Shown: piece by piece, positions 1-10,674 of the stretch | Position numbering within the stretch: position 1 is the stretch's first letter | Layout: each line of letters starts with the position of its first letter | Assembly: GCA_003676145.1 (NCBI GenBank) | Contig: NAUB01000022.1 | Location: 1 to 64,000, forward strand | DNA: 64,000 nucleotides | DNA from: a gamma proteobacterium symbiont of Stewartia floridana | GTDB taxonomy: Bacteria > Pseudomonadota > Gammaproteobacteria > Chromatiales > Chromatiaceae | Direction of reading: 5' to 3' | The notes under the pieces: model-generated | Seen by the model: only the letters and a program-made list of their open reading frames with translations | What the model was told of the DNA's origin: nothing | The model's database searches: none | Position numbers and translations under genes: made by a program

Positions 1-64
1 TTCGCTCATGTAGAATGACTACACGACGCTCATTCTGCCTTGCTGGACACAAAAACAGACCCAG

Positions 65-98
65 CAGGGCGTATTGGATTAGTGTTAACAGGCCCTAG
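65..98. repeat. Dispersed repeat family A, copy 1
   Basis: The core reads CAGGGCGTATTGGATTAGTG followed by TTAACAGGCCCTAG. The same core recurs, intact or decayed, at 3218, 8302, 10675, 13077, 23731, 47538 and 63969. The preceding bases 1-64 contain a TTCTGCCTTGCTG stretch that recurs near 63,838, so the unit may be longer here. It lies downstream of the hydrolase gene. Confidence 0.7.
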
Positions 99-231
99 TG
101 ATCTACGCTTCAAATGGCGTTGCCATATACAGAGTTGAAAGCCAACCGGTAGCTGTTTCCCTCCTTGGAAGACCACCTCATGATGGATTGAAATCTCGGC
201 GTTAATACCGACCTTTATTACGGCTGCAACT

Positions 232-1230
232 CTATCTTCCAACATCATCGGTGAGTGGAAAATCACGAATCAGCGATGCCACCACCGAGGGTTGATCGAT
301 CTGCACAAAGTGCCCTGCACCCTCGACCAAATGGATCTCGGAGTTGGGTAGCAGACGATGAAAATCTTCCGCCACACCCGCATTCAGGTCGGTATCGTCA
401 CTACCGAATATGATTTGCACCGGGATCTGCAGTCTCTTTAGTGCCGGAATCATCGCCTGACGTTTTTCGATCTCTTCATTCAATACCCGATTCAGGCTGA
501 AGAAGGCAGGACGGATCTGCAGTGATTGATGCCCGAGTATCTTTTGAAACGGTTCCCGTTGCGCATCTGTGCTGATGAACTTGGCAATCTGCTCATTGTA
601 GCCTTGCATCCAGAGGCTATCGAAGTGGCGGGTTAGCCAGACCGAGATATCCCGATAGATACCTGGCGTTGAAAACCGCTTGATGGCCTCAGGCGCCTTT
701 AAAGTGGCTGCTGGCGCGTAATAGGTGTTGAGCAGAACCAGGCCTGAAGATTTCTGTGGATTATCCAGAGCCCAGTCAATTCCCGGTTGACCGGACGCAT
801 CGTGCATGACGAGTACAACCTGGTTCAAGTTGAAATGATCGATTACCGCCTCCAGGTCCCTACGCAGACTGGCCACGTCGTATCGATGTTGCGCTGGCTT
901 ATCCGAATCACCCCAGCCTAAGAAGTCGAAAGTGATGATATGCCGATCATTCGCAAGCAGCGGCACCAATCTGTCGTAGAGATGCATACTGTCCGGAAAG
1001 CCATGCATCATAACCAGGGTCGGCTTCCCGCTCTCGATTCCGTACTCACGGGCATGGATCTCAAAACCGTCCCGAGGCAGTCGATGGCCCCGATAGTCGG
1101 TTTGCCCCTGGTAATGCGCTTCGTATGCCTGGAAATAGCCGCTTTGATCCACCGTTGCGCAGCCATTCAACAGCAACATAAAAAGCGCAAAGTTACTGAT
1201 CACAATTAACTTAACCAGCCGTAATTCCAT
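232..1230 (-). CDS. Alpha/beta hydrolase lipoprotein, haloalkane-dehalogenase-like
   Basis: A 332-residue alpha/beta-fold hydrolase that is probably membrane anchored. Residues 8-24 form a hydrophobic signal ending in the lipobox L-N-G-C (Cys24), so it should be a periplasmic lipoprotein. The family oxyanion loop HGFPDS and the C-terminal catalytic His (AGHFVQ) are visible. At the nucleophile elbow it reads HDASGQPG, with Asp where esterases have Ser. That resembles the H-D-W-G elbow of haloalkane dehalogenases and epoxide hydrolases. The substrate cannot be told. The start is supported by a GAGGCA ribosome site. It is a single gene, convergent with nothing visible at the window edge. Confidence 0.8.
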   Translation of the reverse strand: MELRLVKLIVISNFALFMLLLNGCATVDQSGYFQAYEAHYQGQTDYRGHRLPRDGFEIHAREYGIESGKPTLVMMHGFPDSMHLYDRLVPLLANDRHIITFDFLGWGDSDKPAQHRYDVASLRRDLEAVIDHFNLNQVVLVMHDASGQPGIDWALDNPQKSSGLVLLNTYYAPAATLKAPEAIKRFSTPGIYRDISVWLTRHFDSLWMQGYNEQIAKFISTDAQREPFQKILGHQSLQIRPAFFSLNRVLNEEIEKRQAMIPALKRLQIPVQIIFGSDDTDLNAGVAEDFHRLLPNSEIHLVEGAGHFVQIDQPSVVASLIRDFPLTDDVGR

Positions 1231-1353
1231 TTTTGCTTGCCTCAGATTGTCACTTGCATTTTTAAAGTTACTTCAGTCTAGGCAACAGACTTGTTAATTG
1301 CAAGTCACTCATGACATGTAAATGAGAGCATCACAAAACGGGATGAATGAGAT

Positions 1354-2967
1354 TCAGGCTTTATCGAGGGTATTGAAATGTTGTTTCAAATCCTCAGCAA
1401 AACCTTTACCGGCCTCTGTATAGATGTTGAAAACGAAATTTACGCCAAGCTTCTTGAGGGAGGAAATTTCATCCTTGAACTTGGAAGTTGAAGCAATGCG
1501 CCCTTCAAATCCAATCTCACGCAGACGTTCTGCAGCCGCCAGGTTAGCCGGATGCCTGGGTAATGCGAGAATGACCCATTTCAACTTCGCTGCCAGATCG
1601 GGCGCACGTGACCAGAAATCGGGGTTGGTCGCATCTCCCTTGACAACCTGCTGCCCCTGAGCCAGACGTCTCTCGACCTGGAAATCATCCATGTCGACCC
1701 CAAGCACTTTGCCAGGAAAGTCCACGGCTAGTGACTCATAAACTGAACTACCAACACGCCCCATTCCAAACACCAGCACCTGAACATCACCAACCTGAAT
1801 GTCTTCCTCTCCAGTGAGACGCTGTTTCCGCTCCATGCGTTTGAATCGTGGACGCCACAGTGTATAGAGACGCTCGCCGTTATCGATGATCGGTGCAGCA
1901 CCGATAAAAGAGAGCGACAGCAGGATGGCAAAAACCGCCATCCATTCCGCTGCAAGCCAACCGGCTGCGACCGATACCGATCCGACAATCAAACCAAACT
2001 CGCTGTAGTTGGCCAATACCAGTGACGAGCGCCAGGATGTGCTGGCGCGCAGTTTAAATGCAGCGAACAGGCCGAAGTAGAGCGCGGTCTTGATCGGCAA
2101 TACAAGAAGAAACAGGCAAGCCAACAGAATCGCATTCCAACTTGGCGGCACGGCCATACCGACACTGAGAAAAAATCCCACCAGGAACAGCTCTTTAAAA
2201 CCAAGCAGATTTTTCGCCATTTCATTCGACTTGGGATGACCAGCCAGCAGCATCCCAACCACCAGCGCCCCCAAGTCTCCCTTGAGATTGACCAGTTCGA
2301 ACAGGTCGGCACCACCAAGTGCCAATACAAAGCCGTACAGTACCAACAGTTCGCCATGGCCGGTACGCGATAGTATTGCAAACAGCAAGTAACGCAGCGG
2401 AATAAGCGCTAACAACCCGAATGCCCAAAGGGATGGCAGTTTACCTGCGGATACGGCAAGAAACGCCACCGCAGCAATATCCTGCATGATCAACACGCCG
2501 ATGGCGATCAAGCCATAAAAGGAACCGCTCGAGCCGACCTGATCAAGAATTTTTACCGCAAACACTGTGCTGGAAAATGTCAGGGCAAAGGCAATGATCA
2601 AAGCGGTTTGTAAATTAATTCCCGAGACCAGTGGCAGACTGAATGAGGCGAGAAAAAGCACAAACACGGTCATCAAACCAACCACCAGAGCCATATGCAG
2701 GATGGCCACACCCCAGATATAGGGCGGCAGCAAAGCTTTCACTCGCAGCTTCAAGCCGATGGTAAAGAGTAACAGCGTTACACCCAGGTCAGCGGTGATA
2801 CGAAGAAAATCACCGCCTTCGGCACCGGCCGCATTGAGCACAAACCCAGCCAGTAAAAAGCCAACCAATGGTGGTAAACCAATGTGGCTTACCAGTAACC
2901 CACAGGCGAAAGCAAATCCAATCCACAACGGTTCACGTGGATCTATTGATAGCAGGAGGGAGTCCAT
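1354..2967 (-). CDS. Kef-type cation/proton antiporter with TrkA-N domain
   Basis: A 537-residue inner-membrane monovalent cation:proton antiporter of the CPA2 (KefB/KefC/YbaL) superfamily. About 12 hydrophobic segments fill residues 10-370. They are followed by a cytoplasmic Rossmann nucleotide-binding TrkA-N domain from about residue 395, with the glycine motif GMGRVGSS. This arrangement is known for K+ efflux systems gated by nucleotides or glutathione adducts. No separate KefF/KefG-like ancillary gene is adjacent, so glutathione control is uncertain. The single gene is followed by the hydrolase on the same strand after a 123-base gap. Confidence 0.85.
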   Translation of the reverse strand: MDSLLLSIDPREPLWIGFAFACGLLVSHIGLPPLVGFLLAGFVLNAAGAEGGDFLRITADLGVTLLLFTIGLKLRVKALLPPYIWGVAILHMALVVGLMTVFVLFLASFSLPLVSGINLQTALIIAFALTFSSTVFAVKILDQVGSSGSFYGLIAIGVLIMQDIAAVAFLAVSAGKLPSLWAFGLLALIPLRYLLFAILSRTGHGELLVLYGFVLALGGADLFELVNLKGDLGALVVGMLLAGHPKSNEMAKNLLGFKELFLVGFFLSVGMAVPPSWNAILLACLFLLVLPIKTALYFGLFAAFKLRASTSWRSSLVLANYSEFGLIVGSVSVAAGWLAAEWMAVFAILLSLSFIGAAPIIDNGERLYTLWRPRFKRMERKQRLTGEEDIQVGDVQVLVFGMGRVGSSVYESLAVDFPGKVLGVDMDDFQVERRLAQGQQVVKGDATNPDFWSRAPDLAAKLKWVILALPRHPANLAAAERLREIGFEGRIASTSKFKDEISSLKKLGVNFVFNIYTEAGKGFAEDLKQHFNTLDKA

Positions 2968-3217
2968 ACGTAAGATTAACTTATTACAGCGGGTTTAGGA
3001 ATAATCGCCAATTTCTACCACCGGTTTTATCTCCAATCATAATCTGTCGAATCAAACGGTGTATATATGATCCTTATGATTAGCAATCAACCAATGGCTT
3101 CCGGTCCGTTGTGAAGAGCCCGTTTCTCAGCTGCAGCATCAGAGTCTCCCCCGCTGTGCCCGGCGTGACTTACCCTGCAGGCTCGACACGTTGAGCGGTA
3201 AAAGTGATAAGCAAACG

Positions 3218-4188
<971 letters not shown>

Positions 4189-4250
4189 TCAAGCTACGAC
4201 CATACGCCAACCCAGGATTGGCGAGCATCGGTGTAGCCTGGCCCCAAAGG

Positions 4251-4556
4251 TTACATAAGTCGTTTTAGAAATACACGCATCTCTTTGGCTGCCTGGATAT
4301 CCCCTTTTTCCTCAGCGACCTCGATCCCTTGCTGATAGCTCGCCACAGCCTCTTCAACTCGTTCCATCCCGGCCAACGCTTTGCCCAGATGTTTCCAGCT
4401 GGCTGAATGCTTGGGATCGAGTTCCACCGCTTTCGAGAGGTGCTCAACAGCCTGAGCATAATCTTTTTGTTTTAGAAACAGGGTACCCAGGGTATAGCGC
4501 AATAGTGCGTTGTCAGTACCTTGCTCCAACATCTTTTCCAGATTGACCTGGTCCAT
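4251..4556 (-). CDS. Small tetratricopeptide repeat protein
   Basis: A 101-residue protein made almost only of TPR helices. Two full repeats are visible at about residues 14-47 (LLRYTLGTLFLKQKDYAQAV) and 48-81 (ASWKHLGKALAGMERVEEAV), followed by a capping helix. It has no signal peptide, so it is presumably a cytosolic protein-interaction scaffold. Short TPR proteins of this size next to hemF or other metabolic genes are common in Gammaproteobacteria, but no partner can be named. The start is an ATG with no strong competing start nearby. Confidence 0.75.
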   Translation of the reverse strand: MDQVNLEKMLEQGTDNALLRYTLGTLFLKQKDYAQAVEHLSKAVELDPKHSASWKHLGKALAGMERVEEAVASYQQGIEVAEEKGDIQAAKEMRVFLKRLM

Positions 4557-4775
4557 AATATGACCTCAGTGTGTTGGCAGACAGAATCGGATCATGACCA
4601 TTAATGCAAAACCATACAGGCTGCTGACCTCCGGATAGTATCAGATGCGGGTCAGAATTCTTCCATACAACCGGAGACAATACGTGGATATCGGACCCGC
4701 TCAACAAATACAAATTGCTATCGAATGACTACTCGTTTCGGCCACAGCCAGAAGTGTAACGCGTTGCAACCGTGG

Positions 4776-5372
4776 CTACTTTTGTGCCACCAACATGGCC
4801 ACATCCCGACTGCCGAGGGAGAGATCACCCAATCGCCCTTCCTCCCGGTAGACACACACTTGGAGTTGGCTGAACAGCTGCAACAGCTCCTGATCTGCGA
4901 GGCGAAACGCGGGATTCTGTGGTCCTTCCGAAGAGACGGCCTGACGTGTAAAGGTCTGATAGAAGACTAACCCACCCGGTTTCAGGGCCTGGATCAAGGT
5001 GGGGATCAAGCTACGCTCCAGGAAGTAACTCACCACAATCACATCAAACTGCTCTGTCTGGGGTGGCTGCCCCTCCACATCGCGCACACGGGCATGGAGA
5101 TTGTTCAGTTTCAGTTGCCCGGCAGCCTGTACCAGTCGCTGTATGGCGACCGAGGAGAGATCCCAGGCCTCTACGGTAAACCCCCGCTGCGCCAGAAACA
5201 GCGCATTACCGCCCAGGCCACAGGCCAGGTCCAGCGCACTGCCCTGCTCCGGTAACAGGTGTGCATTGCTCAGCAACACCTCAGCCGGTCGTGCCACTTT
5301 TTCTGCATCTGCGTAGCGTTGGTCCCACTTGATACGCAGTTGTTGTGTCGGATCAGGCTCTTGCTGGCTCAA
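4776..5372 (-). CDS. Class I SAM-dependent methyltransferase (TehB-like)
   Basis: A 198-residue Rossmann methyltransferase. Motif I (LDLACGLGGNALFLA) lies near residue 45, the acidic residue ending strand beta2 is in VEAWDLS, and the motif IV region is FDVIVVSYFLERSLIP. This layout resembles TehB-type methyltransferases that act on small substrates such as tellurite, or on thiols. The substrate is not known. The start is a TTG that overlaps the metZ stop as TTGA, which implies translational coupling with metZ upstream. There is no export signal. Confidence 0.8.
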   Translation of the reverse strand: MSQQEPDPTQQLRIKWDQRYADAEKVARPAEVLLSNAHLLPEQGSALDLACGLGGNALFLAQRGFTVEAWDLSSVAIQRLVQAAGQLKLNNLHARVRDVEGQPPQTEQFDVIVVSYFLERSLIPTLIQALKPGGLVFYQTFTRQAVSSEGPQNPAFRLADQELLQLFSQLQVCVYREEGRLGDLSLGSRDVAMLVAQK

Positions 5373-6559
5373 AGACTGTCCAGTCCCCGGGAGAGGTCCC
5401 GCTGAATATCCTCGATGTTCTCCAAACCGACCGCAACACGCACCAGACCATTACCGATCCCCACCCGACTACGCTCTTCCGGACTCAAACGTCCGTGTGT
5501 GGTGGTGGCAGGGTGGGTTATGGTGGTCTTGGTATCCCCCAGGTTGGCGGTGATCGAGAGCAGGCGGGTGGCATCGATCAGGGTCCAGGCAGCGGTCTGC
5601 CCCCCTTTGACATCGAAGGCGACAATACTGCCAGGGGCACTCTGTTGCGCCATCGCCAGATCGTGTTGTGGATGACTGCTCAACCCCGGGAAATAGACCC
5701 GTTCGACCTTCGGCTGGTCCTCCAGCCACTCCGCCAGCTGTTGAGCATTTCTGCAATGGGCCTGCATACGGATATCGAGGGTTTCCAAGCCTTTCAGGAA
5801 TACCCAGGCATTGAAGGGACTGAGGGTGGGTCCTGCTGTTCTCAATACGCCAAACACCGCGTCACCGACCACTTCATGACTGCCGACGACGGCGCCGCCG
5901 ACACAGCGCCCCTGGCCGTCCAGGTATTTGGTGGCGGAGTGAATCACGATATCAGCGCCAAGACTCAACGGACGCTGCAGTGCCGGGGTACAGAAACAGT
6001 TATCGACCACCAGCAAGGCCCCCTCGGCATGGGCCAGTGCACTCAGCTTCGGGATGTCGGCCACCTCGGTGAGTGGATTGGAGGGGGTCTCGAGAAACAG
6101 CAGTTTGGTCTCTGGACGCATTGCGGATTGCCAGGCAGCCAGATCATCCAAGGGTACGAATGTGGTATCGATACCGAATTTCTTCAGATACTTCTCAAAC
6201 AGAATGGCGGTGGTACCGAACAGACTGCGGGATGAGACGATATGGTCGCCGGACTCCAGCAAACCCATGCAGGTGGCCATAACGGCGGACATGCCGGAGG
6301 CGGTGGCCACGCAGCAATCCCCACCCTCCAGCGCAGCCAGTCGTTGCTCAAAATTCCTCACCGTCGGATTGGTGAACCTGGAGTAGATGTTGCCCGGCTC
6401 ATCACCACTGAAACGGGCTGCGGCTTCAGCGGCACTGCTGAAAACAAAACTGGATGTGGGGAAAATCGGCTCACCATGCTCGCCTTCGGGCGTGCGATGA
6501 TGTCCGGTGCGAATGGCTAGTGTCGAAAACCCCAGGCCTGACTCATGCTGATCCTCCAT
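5369..6559 (-). CDS. metZ: O-succinylhomoserine sulfhydrylase
   Basis: A PLP enzyme of the Cys/Met metabolism family, which makes homocysteine from O-succinylhomoserine and sulfide in direct-sulfhydrylation methionine synthesis. It has 396 residues. The PLP lysine is Lys211 in SATKYLDGQGRCVGG, and the YLDGQGRC variant is typical of MetZ as opposed to MetB or MetC. PLP-phosphate contacts (ASGMSAV) and LFLETPSNP are also present. The start ATG is preceded by GAGGAAAGAAG. It is the first gene of a two-gene unit with the downstream methyltransferase, with which it overlaps. Confidence 0.93.
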   Translation of the reverse strand: MEDQHESGLGFSTLAIRTGHHRTPEGEHGEPIFPTSSFVFSSAAEAAARFSGDEPGNIYSRFTNPTVRNFEQRLAALEGGDCCVATASGMSAVMATCMGLLESGDHIVSSRSLFGTTAILFEKYLKKFGIDTTFVPLDDLAAWQSAMRPETKLLFLETPSNPLTEVADIPKLSALAHAEGALLVVDNCFCTPALQRPLSLGADIVIHSATKYLDGQGRCVGGAVVGSHEVVGDAVFGVLRTAGPTLSPFNAWVFLKGLETLDIRMQAHCRNAQQLAEWLEDQPKVERVYFPGLSSHPQHDLAMAQQSAPGSIVAFDVKGGQTAAWTLIDATRLLSITANLGDTKTTITHPATTTHGRLSPEERSRVGIGNGLVRVAVGLENIEDIQRDLSRGLDSL

Positions 6560-6641
6560 CTTCTTTCCTCATCTTTGTTTGCCCGGCTATCTTCCAACCA
6601 TCTGCCAGGATGCTCTTTTGCGAGCATTTTATTTTAGACTC

Positions 6642-8267
6642 TCATTTTGCAGAGACACTTTTGCTGCTGATCAGATCACCGGTCTCATCGTTCAACTGCT
6701 GTGCAAAGTAGTCTTCCAGGAACTGATCGAAGCTCAGTGTATCAGAGGCCTCGATCTCCCGCTGTCTTCGCCAGGAATCCATAGCCTCCTGGCTCAGCAG
6801 TTTCTGCTCCTCTGACGAAGCCTGCTGCTGCATGAAATCGTGCCGATGCTGTTTCGACATGCGTTGTGCAAAATGGAAGAAACCCTCGCCCTTCTCTCTC
6901 ATCTCCCGCAACATGCGGGCGGATGGTGTCGACTCAGGATCCTGCAAACGACTCTTCTGCAGTTGCAGGCTCTTAGTGTAAGGTTGTCCGGGCAGTCCGC
7001 TCTCCAGGATCTCACAAATCGGCAGCAGTGCCTCACAGATCTCAAGCCCCCACTCCCGCAGACTGACCATCGACTCCTTTCTCTGCAATTCGAGCCCCGG
7101 CTTTCTACCCTGATGGGCGGCAGCCAGCTCATTCCAATCGATACTCTTCTGTTCGGCAACATTGATCGAAGGACTCTCATGCAGCAGACAAAACAGCATC
7201 AGGGCTTCGATAAAGTAGACCTGCTCATCGGCGATGCCCAGTGGATGGAAGGCATTCACATCCAGCGATCTCAGCTCGACGTAGCGTACGCCCCGTCTCT
7301 GCAGCGCATGGATCGGCTTCTCCATCATCTCCGGTATCTGCTTGGGTCGTACGGTACTGTAGTACTCGTTCTCAATCTGCAGAATGTTGGCGTTGAGCTG
7401 TTCGTAACGCCCATCGATTTTTACCCCCATGGCCTGATAGATCGGGCATGGCGTCTCAATGGCACGGGAGAGGGTCTCAACATAGGCATCGAGACAGTCA
7501 TAACAGGCTTTGATGCCGGTACCCTGCTCCTTACTGTTCTGATAACCGATATCCCCCATTCTCAATGAGGTGGCATAGGGTGAGAAGTAGGTATATTCGT
7601 CGAAAGACTCCAGGGATGTGGGACGTCCGCCGAGAAATGATTTACACACTGCGGGCGAGGCGCCGAACAGATAGGGAACCAGCCAACCCAGCCGTTGCAG
7701 ATTTCTCAGCATGCCGAAATAGGCGTCGGAAATGAATCCCTGGGTATCCGATTTGTCCCCTTCGAGCTGCTGGTAGACCCACCAGAAATCCTGCGGCAGC
7801 GAATAGTTGAAATGCACCCCGGCAATCACCTGCATGACCCGGCCGTAACGATGCCCCAGCCCCCGTCTGTAGACTGTCTTCATCATGCCCGCATTTGAGT
7901 TCCCATACTCGGCAATCGGGATGCGCTCATCATCCTCCACCACACAGGGCATGCTGGTGGACCAGAGAATCTCATCCCCTAAATGCTGATAGACAAAGCG
8001 ATGGGCTTCAAACAGGAATTTCAGCGGTTCATGACGATCCGTGGATGGCGGGGTGATAATCTCAGTCAACGCCTCGGAGTAGTCGGTGGTGATGTAACGA
8101 TTGGTCAGGGGGGAACCCAAAACCTCCGGATGGGGCAGGCTCGATATACAACCTTGTGGAGAGACTCTCAAAGCCTCTTTTTCCAGTCCGATCAAACCCC
8201 CGCGCAACAGCTCGAGCTGGCCGGCCTGGTGTAAGCGTTTTAATCGATTTTCGAGTGTTGTATACAA
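6642..8267 (-). CDS. gshA: Glutamate-cysteine ligase, class I
   Basis: The first enzyme of glutathione synthesis, joining Glu and Cys with ATP in the cytosol. Its 541 residues compare with about 518 in E. coli. The N-terminal GLIGLEKEALRV block, the substrate-binding TDYSEALTEIITPP stretch, YGNSNAGMMKTVYRRGLGHRYG, and the later RYVELRSLDVN.FHPLGI block are all conserved. The best start is a TTG, the same unusual codon used by E. coli gshA, with TAGGGA about 9 bases upstream. A repeat of family A lies in the leader between the predicted promoter and this start. Confidence 0.95.
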   Translation of the reverse strand: MYTTLENRLKRLHQAGQLELLRGGLIGLEKEALRVSPQGCISSLPHPEVLGSPLTNRYITTDYSEALTEIITPPSTDRHEPLKFLFEAHRFVYQHLGDEILWSTSMPCVVEDDERIPIAEYGNSNAGMMKTVYRRGLGHRYGRVMQVIAGVHFNYSLPQDFWWVYQQLEGDKSDTQGFISDAYFGMLRNLQRLGWLVPYLFGASPAVCKSFLGGRPTSLESFDEYTYFSPYATSLRMGDIGYQNSKEQGTGIKACYDCLDAYVETLSRAIETPCPIYQAMGVKIDGRYEQLNANILQIENEYYSTVRPKQIPEMMEKPIHALQRRGVRYVELRSLDVNAFHPLGIADEQVYFIEALMLFCLLHESPSINVAEQKSIDWNELAAAHQGRKPGLELQRKESMVSLREWGLEICEALLPICEILESGLPGQPYTKSLQLQKSRLQDPESTPSARMLREMREKGEGFFHFAQRMSKQHRHDFMQQQASSEEQKLLSQEAMDSWRRQREIEASDTLSFDQFLEDYFAQQLNDETGDLISSKSVSAK

Positions 8268-8301
8268 ACCGGATCAATCCCTACTCGGGTGTGGATAGTA
8301 T

Positions 8302-8367
8302 TAGGGCCTTGATTGGCACTTTTTCAGGCACAACAGGGCGTATTGGATTCGTCTTAACAGGCCCTAG
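8302..8367. repeat. Dispersed repeat family A, copy 3 (fullest copy, with terminal inverted repeats)
   Basis: A 66-base unit that begins TAGGGCCT and ends AGGCCCTA, an 8-base perfect terminal inverted repeat. The interior carries GATTGGCACTTTTTCAGG and then CAGGGCGTATTGGATTCGT. This is the shape of a very small non-autonomous mobile element. It lies in the presumed 5-prime leader of gshA. Confidence 0.7.
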
Positions 8368-8389
8368 GCAACTGGCGTAAAAGCCGGGG

Positions 8390-8395
8390 ATTATA
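8390..8395 (-). promoter_or_regulatory. Putative -10 element of gshA
   Basis: A perfect TATAAT on the minus strand about 120 bases before the gshA start. The -35 position holds only a weak CTACAA, and a 7-bp hairpin (8407-8423, AGCGCTA-TTG-TAGCGCT) overlaps it. The assignment is tentative. Confidence 0.4.
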
Positions 8396-8541
8396 CCCTG
8401 CCATCGAGCGCTATTGTAGCGCTTCGGTGAGTGGTTGGATCCACAGCTTGGAGCGAGAATATCAGTTCAGATAGAGACCAATCCCCACAGCGGTGAAGCG
8501 GGGTTCAGGTGGAGATTGGTCAGTTTGCCTGAGTGTACGGT

Positions 8542-10626
8542 TTAGCGCATCACCGCCATCGGTTGTGCAACTTTGATCGAGTCCATCAGAATCCGTGCAG
8601 CTTCATTCAGCTCGATGCGACTGGTCGCTTCGGTCTCCTTCTCATCGGGCTCATCATCGAGCTCCGCTTCATCCGTGGATTTGACCACCTTCAGGCCCTG
8701 GGATGCGCGGAAGCGGTTCTTATGCAGCAGGCGTTCATGCTCCCGCTCCTGCCACTCTGTGCGCCGCTGTTTCTCCAACAGGCTGACTTCAGAGCGCTTA
8801 TCCAGTTCCAGGAAGCGTTTCTCCTGATCGACCAACATCTCAAATCCCGCGTCTGATTTGATGCGTGACAGATGGTTGTTCATCAGCTCAGGCACGGTGA
8901 ACTGACCTTTGGTGATGAAATTGGCTGGCCTTATTTGAGCCCACGGCAGCGCATTTTCCAGAGAACGCTCACCATACTCCTCCGAGTATCTGGCGGTCGG
9001 AAACTGGATATCCGGCACCACACCACGATGCTGGGTGCTGCCGCCGTTGATGCGGAAGAATTGCGCCATGGTCAGGCGCAGACGACCCAGATCCTTTTTG
9101 CGCCCTGGCACGAAGCGCCCCAGATCGACCAGGGTCTGTACCGTGCCCTTGCCGAAAGTGGGCTCACCAATCACGATGCCCCTTTTGTAGTCCTGGATAG
9201 CGCCGGCGAAAATTTCTGATGCAGAAGCACTGTTTCGATCAACCAGCACAGCCAACGGCCCCTCATAGGCGATCGACTGGTCAGGATCCTGTTCAACTTC
9301 GATCTTGCCAAACGCATCCTTGATCTGTACCACTGGGCCGGAGTCGATGAACAGGCCGGTCAGCTCAGTGGCTTCCGAGAGGGAGCCGCCACCATTCTCG
9401 CGCAGGTCGATGACGATTCCGTCCACATGCTGTTTTTTCAGGTCAACCAGCAGATCGCGCACATCCCGGGTGGTACTCCTGAAATCTTCATCACCACGGG
9501 CCTCGGCGGCAAAATCCCTGTAAAAAGTGGGGACTTCAACGACGCCGATGCGATATTTACCCATTCCATCCAGTTTTTCGATGATATGGCTCTTTGCTGC
9601 CTGCTCTTCCAGCTTGATCTTGTTGCGTACCAGGGTAATGGTTTTTCGGTTCGAGCCCTCTCCTTTCGACAATACCTCCAGCTGTACCACTGAGCCTTTC
9701 GGACCACGAATCTGTTCAACCACATCCTGCAGCCGCCAGCCGACAATATCGATCATCTCCCCTTCCAGGCCCTGACCCACACCGACAATCTTGTCACCGG
9801 CATGCAGCAGATCACTCTGTTCCGCCGGGCCGCCGATGATGGTTTTCTGCACCACGGTGTAGCCATCTTCATCTTTAAGAACCGCACCAATACCCTCCAG
9901 TGAGAGCCTCATGCTGATATCAAAATTCTCAGAGGTACTGGGTGACATGTAGCTGGTATGGGGCTCCAGACTCAATGTGTAGGCGTTGATGAAGGTCTGA
10001 AACACATCATTGGCGTCAAACTGTTCGACCCGGGAGAGCAGCCTCTCGTAGCGCTCTTTCAGGGTCTTTTTGATCTCAGCATCCTCCTTATCCATCAGAC
10101 GCTGGTTGAGAAAGTCATTTTTCACCCGCTTGCGCCAGATATCGTTCAACGCCGTGCGCGTTTGGGCCCAGGGTTGATCCTCGCGATCGTAAATGTAGGT
10201 CTCATCGATGCTGAAGTCGAAATCCCCATCCACCAGTTTCAAGGCGTGATTGACCGCCTCGCTGACACGCTGACGATAGAGACGATAGATTTCGAAGGCC
10301 GGTTCAATCCGGGCATTTTTCAGGTAATCATCCAGCTTGTCACGATAACCTGAGAAGTGGACCACATCGCCAGCCAGAAAGAACGAGCGGTTTGGATCCA
10401 GGGTGTCGTAGTAGCGCTGCAGGATCATTTCAGACATCGAGTCATCCAGAGCGACGTCTTTATAGTGGTACTTGGCGATGACCTTGACGATGACGCTGGC
10501 AGTCTGCTGCTGCTCTGCGGTCGGTCGCAACTCCTGTATGGGTACAGTTTGACGATTGGCCCAAACTGGTGCTGATACCAGGATAAGCATCAACCACCAA
10601 AACCCTTTCACATTAAGATATTTCAT
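8542..10626 (-). CDS. prc: Tail-specific C-terminal processing peptidase
   Basis: A periplasmic serine protease (S41 family, Tsp/Prc), which degrades SsrA-tagged or misfolded periplasmic proteins and trims penicillin-binding protein 3 and cell-wall hydrolases. It has 694 residues including an N-terminal signal peptide (about residues 1-23, ending VWA). An N-terminal helical domain is followed by a PDZ domain (about 235-320, beginning LEGIGAVLKDEDGY), the S41 core with the catalytic Ser in RNSASASEIFAG and the catalytic Lys in GEPTFGKGTVQT, and the C-terminal DUF3340 tail. AGGTAGGATGA precedes the ATG. Confidence 0.95.
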   Translation of the reverse strand: MKYLNVKGFWWLMLILVSAPVWANRQTVPIQELRPTAEQQQTASVIVKVIAKYHYKDVALDDSMSEMILQRYYDTLDPNRSFFLAGDVVHFSGYRDKLDDYLKNARIEPAFEIYRLYRQRVSEAVNHALKLVDGDFDFSIDETYIYDREDQPWAQTRTALNDIWRKRVKNDFLNQRLMDKEDAEIKKTLKERYERLLSRVEQFDANDVFQTFINAYTLSLEPHTSYMSPSTSENFDISMRLSLEGIGAVLKDEDGYTVVQKTIIGGPAEQSDLLHAGDKIVGVGQGLEGEMIDIVGWRLQDVVEQIRGPKGSVVQLEVLSKGEGSNRKTITLVRNKIKLEEQAAKSHIIEKLDGMGKYRIGVVEVPTFYRDFAAEARGDEDFRSTTRDVRDLLVDLKKQHVDGIVIDLRENGGGSLSEATELTGLFIDSGPVVQIKDAFGKIEVEQDPDQSIAYEGPLAVLVDRNSASASEIFAGAIQDYKRGIVIGEPTFGKGTVQTLVDLGRFVPGRKKDLGRLRLTMAQFFRINGGSTQHRGVVPDIQFPTARYSEEYGERSLENALPWAQIRPANFITKGQFTVPELMNNHLSRIKSDAGFEMLVDQEKRFLELDKRSEVSLLEKQRRTEWQEREHERLLHKNRFRASQGLKVVKSTDEAELDDEPDEKETEATSRIELNEAARILMDSIKVAQPMAVMR

Positions 10627-10674
10627 TCATCCTACCTGGTCTTTGCAGGAAACTGGGAAAGCTCCCTGATAGCC

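Noticed and set aside
5345-6235. Plus-strand frame of 296 codons over metZ
   Set aside because: It is an antisense shadow of a complete metZ gene.
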